From Celeribacter baekdonensis (GTDB lineage Bacteria; Pseudomonadota; Alphaproteobacteria; Rhodobacterales; Rhodobacteraceae): a stretch of DNA of 64,000 nt. Shown here piece by piece: positions 36,801 through 45,052 of this stretch (the first letter of the stretch is position 1; every line of letters starts with the position of its first letter). The DNA lies in contig NZ_FNBL01000004.1 of assembly GCF_900102315.1 (NCBI RefSeq), forward strand, positions 124,001 through 188,000. Direction: 5' to 3'. The notes below the pieces were generated by a model. That model searched no databases. It worked only from the letters and a program-made list of their open reading frames with translations, and was not told the DNA's origin. Position numbers and translations under genes: made by a program.

Positions 36801-38343
36801 TGTCGTCCCCCATCGACGCCAAAGCCTCTTTGCCATCTTCGGCCATCGGCGCGAGGATTTGTTCCAGTTCTTCAATCGTGTACCCGGCTGCAATCTGACG
36901 CTTTTTCAGCTCGGCACCGGTGTAGTAAGCGGTCTCGGTGATACCAGACAGCTCATCTTCGAGATCGTTGATCTTGCCAACCCAGTCGCCAAACGGACGG
37001 GCATTGGCCAAGCGATCCTTGATTTCGACATCGTGGTACAATTTGCCCTCGGCCATATCGATGGCCAACAATTGCCCCGGCCCAAGCGCGCCTTTTTCGA
37101 CCACAGTGGCCTCATCGGTCGGCACCATGCCCACCTCAGAACCCGCAATCACCAGCCCATCCCCGGTCACGACATAGCGCATCGGACGCAGCCCGTTGCG
37201 GTCAAGACCGGCACAGACCCAGCGGCCATCGGTCATCGCCAAAGCGGCCGGACCATCCCACGGCTCCATCACGGAGTTCACATAGGAATACATGTCGCGC
37301 CATGCCTGCGGCAGTTCTTCGGCGTTTTTCGACCACGCTTCAGGCACCAACATGGTCTTCGCCATAGGTGCCGAACGACCTGCACGCACCAAGACTTCGA
37401 ACACCGCATCGAGTGCGGCGGAATCGGAGGCGCCTTGCGGGATGATCGGCTTGATGTCCTCAGCCATGTCGCCAAATGTCGTCGAAGCCATGCGGATTTC
37501 GTGCGACTTCATCCAGTTGGTGTTGCCATTGATCGTGTTGATCTCGCCGTTATGCGCCAACATGCGGAACGGCTGGGCCAACCACCACTGCGGGAAGGTG
37601 TTGGTGGAATAGCGCTGGTGATAAATCGCAAAGGCCGATTCAAAACGTTCGTCCATCAGGTCCGGGTAAAACACCGCAACCTGTTCAGCCAACATCATGC
37701 CTTTGTAGATGATCGAGCGGCAGGACAGCGAACATATGTAAAGGCTGCTGACACCCGCGGCTTGGGCGGCTTTTTCAATCCGACGACGGATCACATAAAG
37801 CTCGCGCTCAAATGTTTCCTCATCCACACCCTTGGTGTTGGAAATGAGGATTTGTTCGATCTCGGGCCGTGTCGCATTGGCCTTTTCGCCCAAACATTCG
37901 GTGTTCACCGGAACGTGGCGCCAGCCGTAAATGTAATAGCCCATGCGGAGCACTTCGCTTTCCACGATGGTCCGGCAGGTTTCCTGAGCACCAAAATCCG
38001 TGCGCGGCAAAAACACTTGGCCGACAGCCAAAAGTTCGCCATCGCGCGCTTCGTGGCCAGTGCGACGGATTTGGTCGCCAAAGAAATGATGCGGGATTTG
38101 AACGTGAATGCCCGCGCCATCGCCGGTTTTCCCGTCGGCGTCCACGGCACCGCGGTGCCAGATCGCTTTGAGCGCGGTGATGCCGTTTTCCACAACCTTG
38201 CGGGATTTGGAGCCATCAATCGACACCACAAGACCCACACCACAAGAGGAGTGTTCATCCTCCTCGCGGAACAGGGAATGCTCTGTCATCCATTGGCGCT
38301 TGGCGTCTTCGCGGGCGGCCCAGTCTTGGTCAAACTTCGTCAT
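33808..38343 (-). CDS. gltB: Glutamate synthase (NADPH) large subunit
   Basis: A 1511-residue flavoenzyme that makes two glutamates from glutamine and 2-oxoglutarate. Layout: N-terminal amidotransferase domain whose Cys nucleophile follows a short propeptide (HSSCGVGLV, Cys34), a central domain, an FMN-binding synthase domain with GEGGESPDDFTP and KPGEGGQLPG, the 3Fe-4S site CIMVRQCQSNTCPVGVC near residues 1140-1156, and a C-terminal beta-helix with G-x-G repeats (for example GCGSNGCEYMTGG). Length equals the E. coli enzyme. It follows gltD by 54 bases, with a small hairpin between. Confidence 0.98.
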   Translation of the reverse strand: MTKFDQDWAAREDAKRQWMTEHSLFREEDEHSSCGVGLVVSIDGSKSRKVVENGITALKAIWHRGAVDADGKTGDGAGIHVQIPHHFFGDQIRRTGHEARDGELLAVGQVFLPRTDFGAQETCRTIVESEVLRMGYYIYGWRHVPVNTECLGEKANATRPEIEQILISNTKGVDEETFERELYVIRRRIEKAAQAAGVSSLYICSLSCRSIIYKGMMLAEQVAVFYPDLMDERFESAFAIYHQRYSTNTFPQWWLAQPFRMLAHNGEINTINGNTNWMKSHEIRMASTTFGDMAEDIKPIIPQGASDSAALDAVFEVLVRAGRSAPMAKTMLVPEAWSKNAEELPQAWRDMYSYVNSVMEPWDGPAALAMTDGRWVCAGLDRNGLRPMRYVVTGDGLVIAGSEVGMVPTDEATVVEKGALGPGQLLAIDMAEGKLYHDVEIKDRLANARPFGDWVGKINDLEDELSGITETAYYTGAELKKRQIAAGYTIEELEQILAPMAEDGKEALASMGDDTPSAVLSTKYRPLSHFFRQNFSQVTNPPIDSLREFRVMSLKTRFGNLKNVLDEDSSQTEILVLDSPFVGNAQFDALKNHFNAPMTEIDCTFPVDGGPNALRDGLDRIRAEAEEAVRSGGGHIILSDQGQDEKNVAMPMILATSAVHSWLTRKGLRTFCSLGVRSAECIDPHYFAVLIGCGATIVNAYLAEDSLSDRIDRGLLDCTLSEAVLRYRAAVDAGLLKIMAKMGISVISSYRGGLNFEAVGLSRALCAEFFPGMHSRISGIGIGGIQKKLLAVHKQGWLGGNTLPIGGFYKARKSGETHAWEAQSMHMLQSACDRASYEMWKQYSAKMQSNPPIHLRDLLDFKPLGKPVPIEEVESITSIRKRFVTPGMSLGALSPEAHRTLSIAMNRIGAKSDSGEGGESPDDFTPEPNGDNASAKIKQVASGRFGVTVEYLLACEELEIKVAQGAKPGEGGQLPGMKVTDLIAKLRHSTKGVTLISPPPHHDIYSIEDLAQLIYDLKQVNPRCKVTVKLVASSGVGTIAAGVAKAKADIILISGHNGGTGASPATSIKFAGLPWEMGLTEAHQVLAMNNLRERVTLRTDGGLRTGRDIVMAAMLGAEEYGIGTAALIAMGCIMVRQCQSNTCPVGVCTQDEALRAKFTGNADKVVNLITFYAQEVRELLASLGARSLDEVIGRADLLTQVSRGAAHLDDLDLNPLLISVDGADKIVYDRSKPRNAVPDTLDAQIVSDAARFLNDGEKMQLSYAVQNTHRTIGTRTSSHIVSKFGMRNALQPDHLTVKLTGSAGQSLGAFAAPGLKIEVSGDANDYVGKGLSGGTVVVRPPMHSPLVASENTIIGNTVLYGATDGYLFAAGRAGERFAVRNSGATAVIEGCGSNGCEYMTGGLAVILGSIGANFGAGMTGGMAYLYDPDGLALNLINMETLVTCPVTVDHWETQLRGLVERHAVETGSVKAKDILLHWDEQKGYFLQICPKEMLIHLPVPLAIERGAMPAE

Positions 38344-38368
38344 ATCGGATACCTTTCGGATAAAGGCG

Positions 38369-38384
38369 GGAGGGTGGACCCTCC
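38369..38384 (-). promoter_or_regulatory. Small hairpin between gltD and gltB
   Basis: GGAGGG and CCCTCC pair around a 4-base loop just before gltB. There is no T run, so it is more likely an mRNA processing or stability element than a terminator. Confidence 0.35.
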
Positions 38385-38397
38385 TGAAAAACTAGGA

Positions 38398-39831
38398 TTA
38401 TTCGGCGGCCACAGAGACGGATTGGTCGATATACTCGATCATCGCATCCGCCGCTTCGCGCCCGTCACGGATCGCCCACACCACAAGGGAGGCACCGCGT
38501 TGAATGTCCCCACAGGCATAAACACCCGGAAGCGAGGTCACATGGGATTTGAAATCCGCCATGACGGTGCCCCAACGCGTGACATCAAGACCCTCAACTC
38601 CCCAAAGCGTGGGGAGGTCTTCAGGTTCGAAGCCAAGTGCTTTGATCACCAGATCGGCGTCTTCGACATAATCCGCCCCCTCAATCACCTCGGGTGATTG
38701 ACGACCGGAGACGTCGGGTTGACCGAGGCGCATTTTCTGAACCATGACGCCCGAGACCGGATCGCCCGCAAAGCCTTTCGGCGCAGAGAGCCAGACGAAT
38801 TCGACGCCTTCTTCTTCGGCGTTTTGGGTTTCACGCTGTGAACCGGGCATGTTGGCGCGGTCGCGGCGATAGAGACATTTCACCGAAGTCGCGCCTTGGC
38901 GGATCGCGGTACGGACACAGTCCATCGCGGTATCACCGCCCCCGATCACGACAACCTTTTTGCCCGCCGCGTTCAATTCGCCACTTAGATAATCCTCAAC
39001 CTCATCACCAAAGGACACTTTGTTGGAGGCCGTGAGATAATCAAGCGCGCGCACGATGCCGGCGGAGCCAGAGCCCGGACCTTTCAGATCGCGGGATTTG
39101 TAGACGCCGGTTGCGATCAGCACAGCGTCATGTTTGCCACGGATCGCATCAAAGGAAATGTCTTCACCGACATTGCAGTTCAGTACGAATTCAACACCGC
39201 CGTCTTCGAGCTGTTTCACCCGACGCAGCACGATGTCTTTTTCAAGCTTAAAGCCCGGAATGCCGTACATCATCAAACCGCCAGCGCGATCAGAGCGTTC
39301 GTAGACCGTGACCTTAAATCCGGCACGACGCAGACGATCCGCGGCCGCAAGACCACCAGGGCCAGAGCCGATGATGCCCACGCTTTCCTCGCGCTCAACA
39401 GTGGGCGCAATCATTTCGACCCAACCGTTTTCCCATGCCGTATCGGTGATGTATTTTTCAACCGAACCGATGGTCACAGTGCCATGGCCGGATTGTTCGA
39501 TCACACAATTGCCTTCGCACAACCGGTCCTGCGGACAAATGCGACCACAAATTTCCGGGAAGGTGTTGGTGGCCTGTGACAGCTCATAAGCCTCTTTCAA
39601 CCGCCCTGTTGCGGTGAGGCGCAACCAATCCGGGATGTTGTTGTGCAACGGACAATGGCTTTGGCAATAGGGCACACCACATTGCGAACAGCGCGACGCC
39701 TGTTCTTCGGCCTTGGCCTCCACGTACTCGCCGTAGATTTCAAGGAAATCGTCTTTACGATCCTCCGCGTCCCGCTTGGATGGCATATCCCTGCCTACGG
39801 TCACGAATTTGAGCATCGGCTCTTTCGCCAT
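38398..39831 (-). CDS. gltD: Glutamate synthase (NADPH) small subunit
   Basis: A 477-residue FAD protein that takes electrons from NADPH and passes them through 4Fe-4S clusters to GltB. The N-terminal cysteines lie in CSQCGVPYCQSHCPLHNNIP and CGRICPQDRLCEGNCV. The FAD site is IGSGPGGLAAADRLR, followed by YERSDRAGGLMMYGIPGFKL, and the NADP site is VVIGGGDTAMDCV. In this window gltD comes first and gltB second, reversed from E. coli. Confidence 0.97.
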   Translation of the reverse strand: MAKEPMLKFVTVGRDMPSKRDAEDRKDDFLEIYGEYVEAKAEEQASRCSQCGVPYCQSHCPLHNNIPDWLRLTATGRLKEAYELSQATNTFPEICGRICPQDRLCEGNCVIEQSGHGTVTIGSVEKYITDTAWENGWVEMIAPTVEREESVGIIGSGPGGLAAADRLRRAGFKVTVYERSDRAGGLMMYGIPGFKLEKDIVLRRVKQLEDGGVEFVLNCNVGEDISFDAIRGKHDAVLIATGVYKSRDLKGPGSGSAGIVRALDYLTASNKVSFGDEVEDYLSGELNAAGKKVVVIGGGDTAMDCVRTAIRQGATSVKCLYRRDRANMPGSQRETQNAEEEGVEFVWLSAPKGFAGDPVSGVMVQKMRLGQPDVSGRQSPEVIEGADYVEDADLVIKALGFEPEDLPTLWGVEGLDVTRWGTVMADFKSHVTSLPGVYACGDIQRGASLVVWAIRDGREAADAMIEYIDQSVSVAAE

Positions 39832-39891
39832 GACACCACATCTCCGAATAGGTTGGTTGTGAGTTTGTGTCTAAATACGCGCAGTCGGGAA

Positions 39892-39932
39892 AAAAGAAAA
39901 GTCAGAAGTACTGTCTTATTTTCTTTTCTTTT
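39892..39932. repeat. Purine/pyrimidine inverted repeat upstream of gltD
   Basis: AAAAGAAAAG (39892-39901) and CTTTTCTTTT (39923-39932) are exact reverse complements, with 21 bases between that include the palindrome AGTACT. It sits in the 229-base divergent region between gltD and uppP (39832-40060), which is otherwise AT-rich and must carry both promoters; I find no convincing consensus boxes. Confidence 0.4.
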
Positions 39933-40060
39933 GGGCCAGTCGGTCAAAATCAAGCGGGAAAATGGTGTATTTAGGTAATATATGCTGACTTATATTCATC
40001 CTTCTTATTGATAACAAATGGGTTTACGCTACCTTAAATCTGTCCAAAGGCGCACCTCCC

Positions 40061-40867
40061 ATGTCTCTCTTTTACCTCCTCATTCTTGCGATTGTTCAAG
40101 GCATTACGGAATTCTTGCCGATTTCATCCTCCGGCCACCTGATTCTCCTACCCCACCTGCTCGGGGCGCAAGACCAAGGTCAGGCGATTGATGTCGCGGT
40201 TCACGTTGGCACACTTGGGGCGGTGATCGTCTATTTTTGGCGCGATGTACGCGAAGGCCTTTTGGGCATTCCCAGACTTGCAACCGGGCGGATCGACACC
40301 CCCGGATCGAAACTCGCCTTTCTCCTGCTCATCGCCACCATCCCTGTCGTCCTTCTTGGCCTTGTCCTGAAAGTTACCGGTCTGTCGGACCTGATGCGCT
40401 CCACCGCAGTGATCGGCTGGGCCATGCTGGTCTTTGGCATCGTGCTCTATTGGTTCGACCAAAAAGGCGCTGAAGAAAAAGTGGCGCGGGACTGGTCGAT
40501 CAAGGACGCCGTGAAACTCGGCCTTTGGCAGGCGGTCGCCTTGATCCCCGGCACATCGCGCTCCGGCATCACCATCACAGGCGCACGCGCCATGGGGTAC
40601 AAACGCGAAGATGCGGCAAGAATTTCGATGCTGATGTCGATCCCGACGATCATGGCCTCCGGCATTTTGTTGGGCGCAGAAGTTGTTGGCCAAGCAGATT
40701 GGGCGATGATGAAAGACGCGGCCATTGGTGCAGTCTTTGCCTTTGGCGCCGCCATCCTCGCCCTGTCTCTGATGATGAAGCTTTTGAAATCCGTGAGCTT
40801 TACACCCTATGTGATCTATCGCGTGATCCTGGGCGTGGTGCTTTTGGTGGTCTCTTACAGCTCATAA
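40061..40867 (+). CDS. uppP: Undecaprenyl-diphosphatase
   Basis: A 268-residue inner-membrane phosphatase that recycles undecaprenyl diphosphate to the monophosphate carrier used for peptidoglycan and O-antigen-type glycans; also linked to bacitracin resistance. Motifs: QGITEFLPISSSGHLILLPH near residues 12-31, with catalytic Glu and Ser, and PGTSRSGITITGARAMGYKR near residues 160-179. About eight membrane segments. Single gene followed by its own terminator. Confidence 0.96.
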   Translation: MSLFYLLILAIVQGITEFLPISSSGHLILLPHLLGAQDQGQAIDVAVHVGTLGAVIVYFWRDVREGLLGIPRLATGRIDTPGSKLAFLLLIATIPVVLLGLVLKVTGLSDLMRSTAVIGWAMLVFGIVLYWFDQKGAEEKVARDWSIKDAVKLGLWQAVALIPGTSRSGITITGARAMGYKREDAARISMLMSIPTIMASGILLGAEVVGQADWAMMKDAAIGAVFAFGAAILALSLMMKLLKSVSFTPYVIYRVILGVVLLVVSYSS

Positions 40868-40895
40868 AAACGCGCGCCCGAATGAGCGCGCGTTT
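40868..40895 (+). terminator. Terminator between uppP and the convergent SDR gene
   Basis: AAACGCGCGC and GCGCGCGTTT form a 10-bp stem with an 8-base loop right after the uppP stop. The A and T ends give it terminator character in both directions. Confidence 0.75.
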
Positions 40896-40917
40896 CAAGT
40901 CTTGCGGTTCTGATCGC

Positions 40918-41901
40918 TCAGATATTCATGTTCTTTGCGCTTTCGCGGATCGCGTCATACTGACCTGACGGGCGATAGACCCACATGTAATCCGGCAAAA
41001 CAGCCTGAAGCGCGGTTGGCGTCATGCCGAGATCCGCAAAGGTTTTTGCCCCCTCTGACACCACATTATCAACCCGAAGGTTCGCCACCTGATCGCGGGT
41101 CAAAATGCCATTGTGGAACAGGCCGCCCGTCAGGGATTGCAGCAAGGACAGCGCACCGCCCATGATATTGCCGACCCAGAACGGCAGGTTCAGGACCAAA
41201 CGGTTGCGATGAAGCACGACAAGCATTTCGCCCATCAGCCCTTTGAGTGTGTCCACATCCGGGCCACCGAGTTCGTAAACACCAGCATCCGCCTGACCCA
41301 AAACCGCTTTCACTGCGGCTTGTGCCACATCGTCCACATAGACCGGCTGAAATTTCGTGTTGCCGCCAACCAAGGGCAAAACAACGCTTTTCTCGGCCAT
41401 TTTGCCGAAGCGGTTAAAGAACTCATCCTCGGTGCCAAAGATCACCGAAGGGCGCAGGATCACAGCATTCGGGAAGGCAGCAAGAACCTTGGCCTCGCCT
41501 TCCGCCTTGGTGCGGGAATAGGCGCTGTCCGATTGCATGTCGGCCCCAATGGCGGACACATGAACCAACTGTTCCACACCTTGCTCGGCGGCAATGCGCG
41601 CGATGCGTCCCGCGCCATCGGTCTGAATCGCCGCAAAAGAATTTTTGCCGCGCTCGGTCAAAACACCAACACAGTTCACAACCGCGTCCGCTCCGGTCAT
41701 GGCCGCACGCACAGAAGCGTCATCGCGAATGTTGCAAAAGATCGGTTCGACCTGACCCACAGCGCCGTAAGGTTTTACATAAAGCGACTCGTTGGGGCGA
41801 CGAACCGCGACACGCACACGCCAGCCCTCCTTTGCCATACGACGGGCGATATACCGCCCGACAAAGCCAGCGCCGCCATAGATGGTGACCAGTTTCGTCA
41901 T
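40918..41901 (-). CDS. NDUFA9-like atypical SDR / NAD(P)-binding protein
   Basis: A 327-residue extended short-chain dehydrogenase of the complex I NDUFA9-like group. The start is the ATG at 41901 (MTKLVTIYGG), after GGAGATGCAG; the frame extends six codons further. The nucleotide turn is GGAGFVGRYIARRM, followed by VRRPN, and SAIGADMQSDSAYSRTKAEGE carries the Y-x-x-x-K pair (YSRTK). In alphaproteobacteria these proteins resemble the NDUFA9/39-kDa accessory subunit and may help complex I assembly, or act on quinones or lipids. No complex I genes are nearby. Confidence 0.85.
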   Translation of the reverse strand: MTKLVTIYGGAGFVGRYIARRMAKEGWRVRVAVRRPNESLYVKPYGAVGQVEPIFCNIRDDASVRAAMTGADAVVNCVGVLTERGKNSFAAIQTDGAGRIARIAAEQGVEQLVHVSAIGADMQSDSAYSRTKAEGEAKVLAAFPNAVILRPSVIFGTEDEFFNRFGKMAEKSVVLPLVGGNTKFQPVYVDDVAQAAVKAVLGQADAGVYELGGPDVDTLKGLMGEMLVVLHRNRLVLNLPFWVGNIMGGALSLLQSLTGGLFHNGILTRDQVANLRVDNVVSEGAKTFADLGMTPTALQAVLPDYMWVYRPSGQYDAIRESAKNMNI

Positions 41902-42042
41902 CTGCATCTCCAATGCCAATTACCGCTTTTCTTTAGCTTTTAGAGCGGAAATGAACAAGACGCTATTGCTGTTCCACAAATCCTTTAAAATCGTCGTTGA
42001 CAGTGCCCTTCAGGCCCATTACATCGCGGCTCTACGACACCT

Positions 42043-42129
42043 GCCCAGGTGGCGGAATTGGTAGACGCGCTAGCTTCAGGTGCTAGTATTGGCAACGATG
42101 TGGAGGTTCGAGTCCTCTCCTGGGCACCA
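42043..42129 (+). tRNA. tRNA-Leu (anticodon CAG)
   Basis: An 87-base class II tRNA. The acceptor GCCCAGG pairs with CCTGGGC; D arm GGCGGAATTGGTAGACGCGC-like; anticodon stem CTAGC/GCTAG around loop TTCAGGT with anticodon CAG; a long variable arm TATTGGCAACGATG; T loop GGTTCGAGTCC; CCA encoded. A short hairpin CACTTTCC/GGAAAGTG follows at 42131-42150, possibly for termination or processing. Confidence 0.97.
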
Positions 42130-42178
42130 CCACTTTCCGATGGGAAAGTGCCGATCTAACTCAAAATCAACTCAGCAC

Positions 42179-42210
42179 TGGCCGGATTAACCATATGTCT
42201 TTGGCCGGAT
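42179..42210. repeat. Pair of direct repeats before rnd
   Basis: TGGCCGGAT occurs at 42179-42187 and 42202-42210, 23 bases apart, each followed by a similar A-rich tail ending CCAT. They lie about 100 bases before the rnd-kdsD-lpt cluster and could be two tandem protein sites on the same face of DNA. Nothing else supports this. Confidence 0.3.
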
Positions 42211-42311
42211 CAAACCATTTTCCCGACATCAAAGAGTGCGATCCCTTGCCCCGGATGGGCAGAATGCGTATTGACAGGCGATAGCCAGATTTAGCGCAAA
42301 GGCCCCTCTCC

Positions 42312-42923
42312 ATGGCGAATTTCCTTTATAAAAATGACCTCCCCGATGATCTTGATCTTGGTCCGATTGTCGCCATTGATTGTGAAACCATGGGGCTGAA
42401 TCCGCATCGGGATCGTTTGTGCCTTGTGCAAATGTCCGGCGGGGACGGCAATGCGCATTTGGTTCAGGTTGCGCGCGGCCAGACCGAGGCCCCCAATCTG
42501 TGCAAAATGCTGGCCGATCCGAATGTGTTGAAGCTGTTTCATTTCGGCCGTTTCGATATTGCCGCGATGTATCACGCCTTTGGCACCGTGACCGAACCGG
42601 TCTATTGCACCAAAATCGCCTCCAAACTGGTCCGCACCTTCACCGATCGGCATGGATTGAAAAACCTGCTTGAACAGCTTTTGAAGGTCGATATTTCCAA
42701 ATACCAACAGATGAGCGACTGGGGGGCCGAAGATCTCACCAATGCGCAGCTCGACTATGCCGCCTCAGACGTTTTGTACCTGCACCAACTGCGTGAAAAG
42801 CTCAACGTGATGCTGGAACGCGAAGGCCGGATGGAGATCGCTCAGGCTTGTTTCGACTTCTTGCCAACGCGGGCCAAATTGGATCTCGAAGGCTGGCCCG
42901 AGATCGACATTTTCACCCACTGA
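42312..42923 (+). CDS. rnd: Ribonuclease D-type 3'-5' exonuclease
   Basis: A 203-residue DEDDy exonuclease. The first acidic motif is AIDCETMGLNPHRD, the second lies in LFHFGRFDIAAMY, and the third (Y-x3-D) in YAASDVLYL. It holds only the nuclease domain; the HRDC domains of E. coli RNase D (375 residues) are absent, as in other short alphaproteobacterial homologues. Probable role is trimming of tRNA or small RNA 3' ends. First gene of the rnd-kdsD-lptCAB-hpf-ptsN row. Confidence 0.9.
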   Translation: MANFLYKNDLPDDLDLGPIVAIDCETMGLNPHRDRLCLVQMSGGDGNAHLVQVARGQTEAPNLCKMLADPNVLKLFHFGRFDIAAMYHAFGTVTEPVYCTKIASKLVRTFTDRHGLKNLLEQLLKVDISKYQQMSDWGAEDLTNAQLDYAASDVLYLHQLREKLNVMLEREGRMEIAQACFDFLPTRAKLDLEGWPEIDIFTH

Positions 42924-42959
42924 TCTGCTCTTGCCCATTTTGCCACTGAGGAGGTCGCC

Positions 42960-43922
42960 ATGACCCAATCGGACGCCTTTATCGCCACCGCCCAGCGCGT
43001 GATCCGCCTCGAAGCCGAGGCGCTGACCCAATTGGCCGAAGGCATCGGCGCAAATTTTGCCGAAGCTGTCGGGCTTATTCTTGCCGCCAAGGGACGCACG
43101 ATTGTAACAGGCATGGGCAAATCCGGCCATGTCGCCCGCAAAATCGCCGCCACTTTGGCATCCACGGGCACGCCTTCGCATTTCGTCCATCCCGCCGAAG
43201 CCAGCCATGGCGACCTTGGCATGATCGGCAGCGACGATGTCTGTCTGGTTCTGTCCAACTCCGGCGAAACCCCCGAACTTGCCGATCTCATCGCCTACAC
43301 CCGCCGGTTTAAAATCCCGATGATCGGCGTGGCCTCAAACCCGGACAGCTCGCTGATCCGCGCCTGTGATGTGGCTCTGATCCTGCCGAAAATGCCCGAA
43401 GCCTGTGGTCATGGCATCGTCCCGACCACCTCAACCACGATGACGCTGGCGCTTGGCGACGCCATCGCCGTGGCTTTGATGGAGCAACATGCCTTCACCG
43501 CCGATAATTTCCGTGTGCTGCATCCCGGTGGCAAACTGGGCGCACGCCTGACCAAGGTCCGCGCGTTGATGCATGAGGACATGCCCTTGGTGACCGCCGA
43601 GACGCCAATGCGGGATACGCTTGCAGAAATTTCCGCAAAGGGTTTTGGCGTTGTCGGCGTGGTTGACGCCCAGGGCCACCTGACAGGCATCATCACAGAC
43701 GGCGATTTGCGCCGTAACATTGACGGATTGCTCGATAAATTCGCAGGCGACATCATGACCGCCGCCCCCATGACCATTTCCCCCGACGCTTTGGCCGAAA
43801 AAGCCGTGGCGCGGATGGATGAGCGGGCAATCACCTGTCTTTTTGTGCGGGATCCTGCCGAGGATGGCCGTCCTTGTGGGATTTTGAAAATACAGGACTG
43901 TCTTCGCGCCGGCGTCGTGTAA
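42960..43922 (+). CDS. kdsD: D-arabinose 5-phosphate isomerase (KpsF/GutQ family)
   Basis: A 320-residue isomerase making arabinose 5-phosphate from ribulose 5-phosphate, the first step to Kdo. The SIS domain spans about residues 30-190 with VTGMGKSGHVARKIAATL near 48-65 and HPAEASHGDLGM near 80-91; two CBS domains follow (LMHEDMPLVT and IMTAAPMTIS mark them). It is next to the Lpt genes and complements kdsB at 54706, so Kdo is made and used for LPS or capsule in this organism. Start ATG follows GAGGAGGTCGCC. Confidence 0.94.
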   Translation: MTQSDAFIATAQRVIRLEAEALTQLAEGIGANFAEAVGLILAAKGRTIVTGMGKSGHVARKIAATLASTGTPSHFVHPAEASHGDLGMIGSDDVCLVLSNSGETPELADLIAYTRRFKIPMIGVASNPDSSLIRACDVALILPKMPEACGHGIVPTTSTTMTLALGDAIAVALMEQHAFTADNFRVLHPGGKLGARLTKVRALMHEDMPLVTAETPMRDTLAEISAKGFGVVGVVDAQGHLTGIITDGDLRRNIDGLLDKFAGDIMTAAPMTISPDALAEKAVARMDERAITCLFVRDPAEDGRPCGILKIQDCLRAGVV

Positions 43923-43931
43923 GACAGCCCT

Positions 43932-44531
43932 ATGGCGCGGTTTGACAACAGCTATTCTCGTTTCGTGGCGCTCGCAAAGATCGTCCTCCCCCTGGCCAGC
44001 CTTGTGGTGTTGGCCACGCTGTTTTTGTTTGCGCGCGGGCGCGAGTTCGAAATGTCCATTCCCTACGCGCAAGTCGATTTAGAAACACTGGCGCGCGAAC
44101 AACGTGTGGATGGTCCGGCCTTTGCGACAGTGACCAAAGATGGTGCGCAGTTGGAATTGTCTGCCGATCAAGTTCGCCCGGACCTGTCCACTCAGGACGT
44201 GGTAAATTCTTCCGCCATTCGTGGTGCCCTGCGCATTCCTGGTAATGGCTCTGTCACACTTCAGGCCAATGACGGCGTGATTGACGGATCTGGAAAAATT
44301 GCCGAACTGTCAGGTCAGGTGCAAATCAAAACATCAACGGGCTACACGATCCACTCTGATCGGATCGCGACGATGCTTGATGTCTCCAACATCGAAAGCC
44401 CCGGCACAGTCACAGCCGACGGACCAACCGGGCATCTGACCGCCGGGGCCATGCAAATCTCACATGATGAGGGGACGGATACCTACCTTCTGGTTTTCAA
44501 GGACGGTGTAAAGCTGGTATATCAACCGTGA
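43932..44531 (+). CDS. lptC: LPS export system protein LptC
   Basis: A 199-residue bitopic protein that hands LPS from the LptBFG extractor to LptA. One N-terminal membrane helix (about residues 15-37, IVLPLASLVVLATLFLFA) and a periplasmic beta-jellyroll of OstA type with repeated short strands. Sequence conservation in this family is low, so the assignment leans on the lptC-lptA-lptB order. The GTGA at its end may serve as an alternative start of lptA. Confidence 0.88.
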   Translation: MARFDNSYSRFVALAKIVLPLASLVVLATLFLFARGREFEMSIPYAQVDLETLAREQRVDGPAFATVTKDGAQLELSADQVRPDLSTQDVVNSSAIRGALRIPGNGSVTLQANDGVIDGSGKIAELSGQVQIKTSTGYTIHSDRIATMLDVSNIESPGTVTADGPTGHLTAGAMQISHDEGTDTYLLVFKDGVKLVYQP

Positions 44532-44548
44532 ATTTAAAGGAAAATCCC

Positions 44549-45052
44549 GTGCGCATCATTCAAACCCTGTCCCTGAGCGTGGCGCTGATCATTGCATTGG
44601 CATTTCAAAGCCTCCCCGTGATGGCTCAAAGCGCGCAGATTGCGTTCGGCGGCCTCAAACATGACAGCTCGCAACCCGTTGAAGTCACTTCAGATCAGTT
44701 GAGTGTTGACCAAGCAACCGGCAAAGCGCTGTTTTCCGGCAATGTGGTGATCGGCCAAGGCACACTTCGCCTCACGGCGCAAACCGTTGAGGTTGTCTAT
44801 GCCAAAACCGGCGGCACAATCGCCCGGCTTTTGGCCTCTGGCGGCGTGACGATCACCAATGCGGGCGAAACGGCAGAAGCCGCACAGGCCGAATATGACC
44901 TCGAATCATCAACTGTACTGCTCACGGGTAACGTGCTTTTGACCCAAGCGGGCAGCGCACTTTCGGGTGAACGCATGCTGATTGATCTCAACACTGGCAC
45001 CGGTCGCATGGACGGGCGCGTGAAAACCATACTCCAGCCTGGGAAAAAGTAA
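44549..45052 (+). CDS. lptA: LPS export periplasmic protein LptA
   Basis: A 167-residue secreted protein forming the periplasmic LPS bridge. The GTG at 44549 is preferred because AAAGGAAAA lies just upstream and a signal peptide follows ([19 protein letters not shown], cleavage after VMAQ); a GTG at 44528 overlapping the lptC stop is also possible. OstA-fold features: [20 protein letters not shown], then [20 protein letters not shown] and repeated beta strands. Its TAA overlaps the lptB ATG by one base. Confidence 0.91.
   Translation: MRIIQTLSLSVALIIALAFQSLPVMAQSAQIAFGGLKHDSSQPVEVTSDQLSVDQATGKALFSGNVVIGQGTLRLTAQTVEVVYAKTGGTIARLLASGGVTITNAGETAEAAQAEYDLESSTVLLTGNVLLTQAGSALSGERMLIDLNTGTGRMDGRVKTILQPGKK

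Noticed and set aside
33634-38697. Very long open frames (1042 and 612 codons) on the plus strand opposite gltB
   Set aside because: They lie exactly antisense to a certain gene, are rich in His, Arg and Gln as mirrored codons give, and have no domain or start signal. They arise from the codon bias of gltB.
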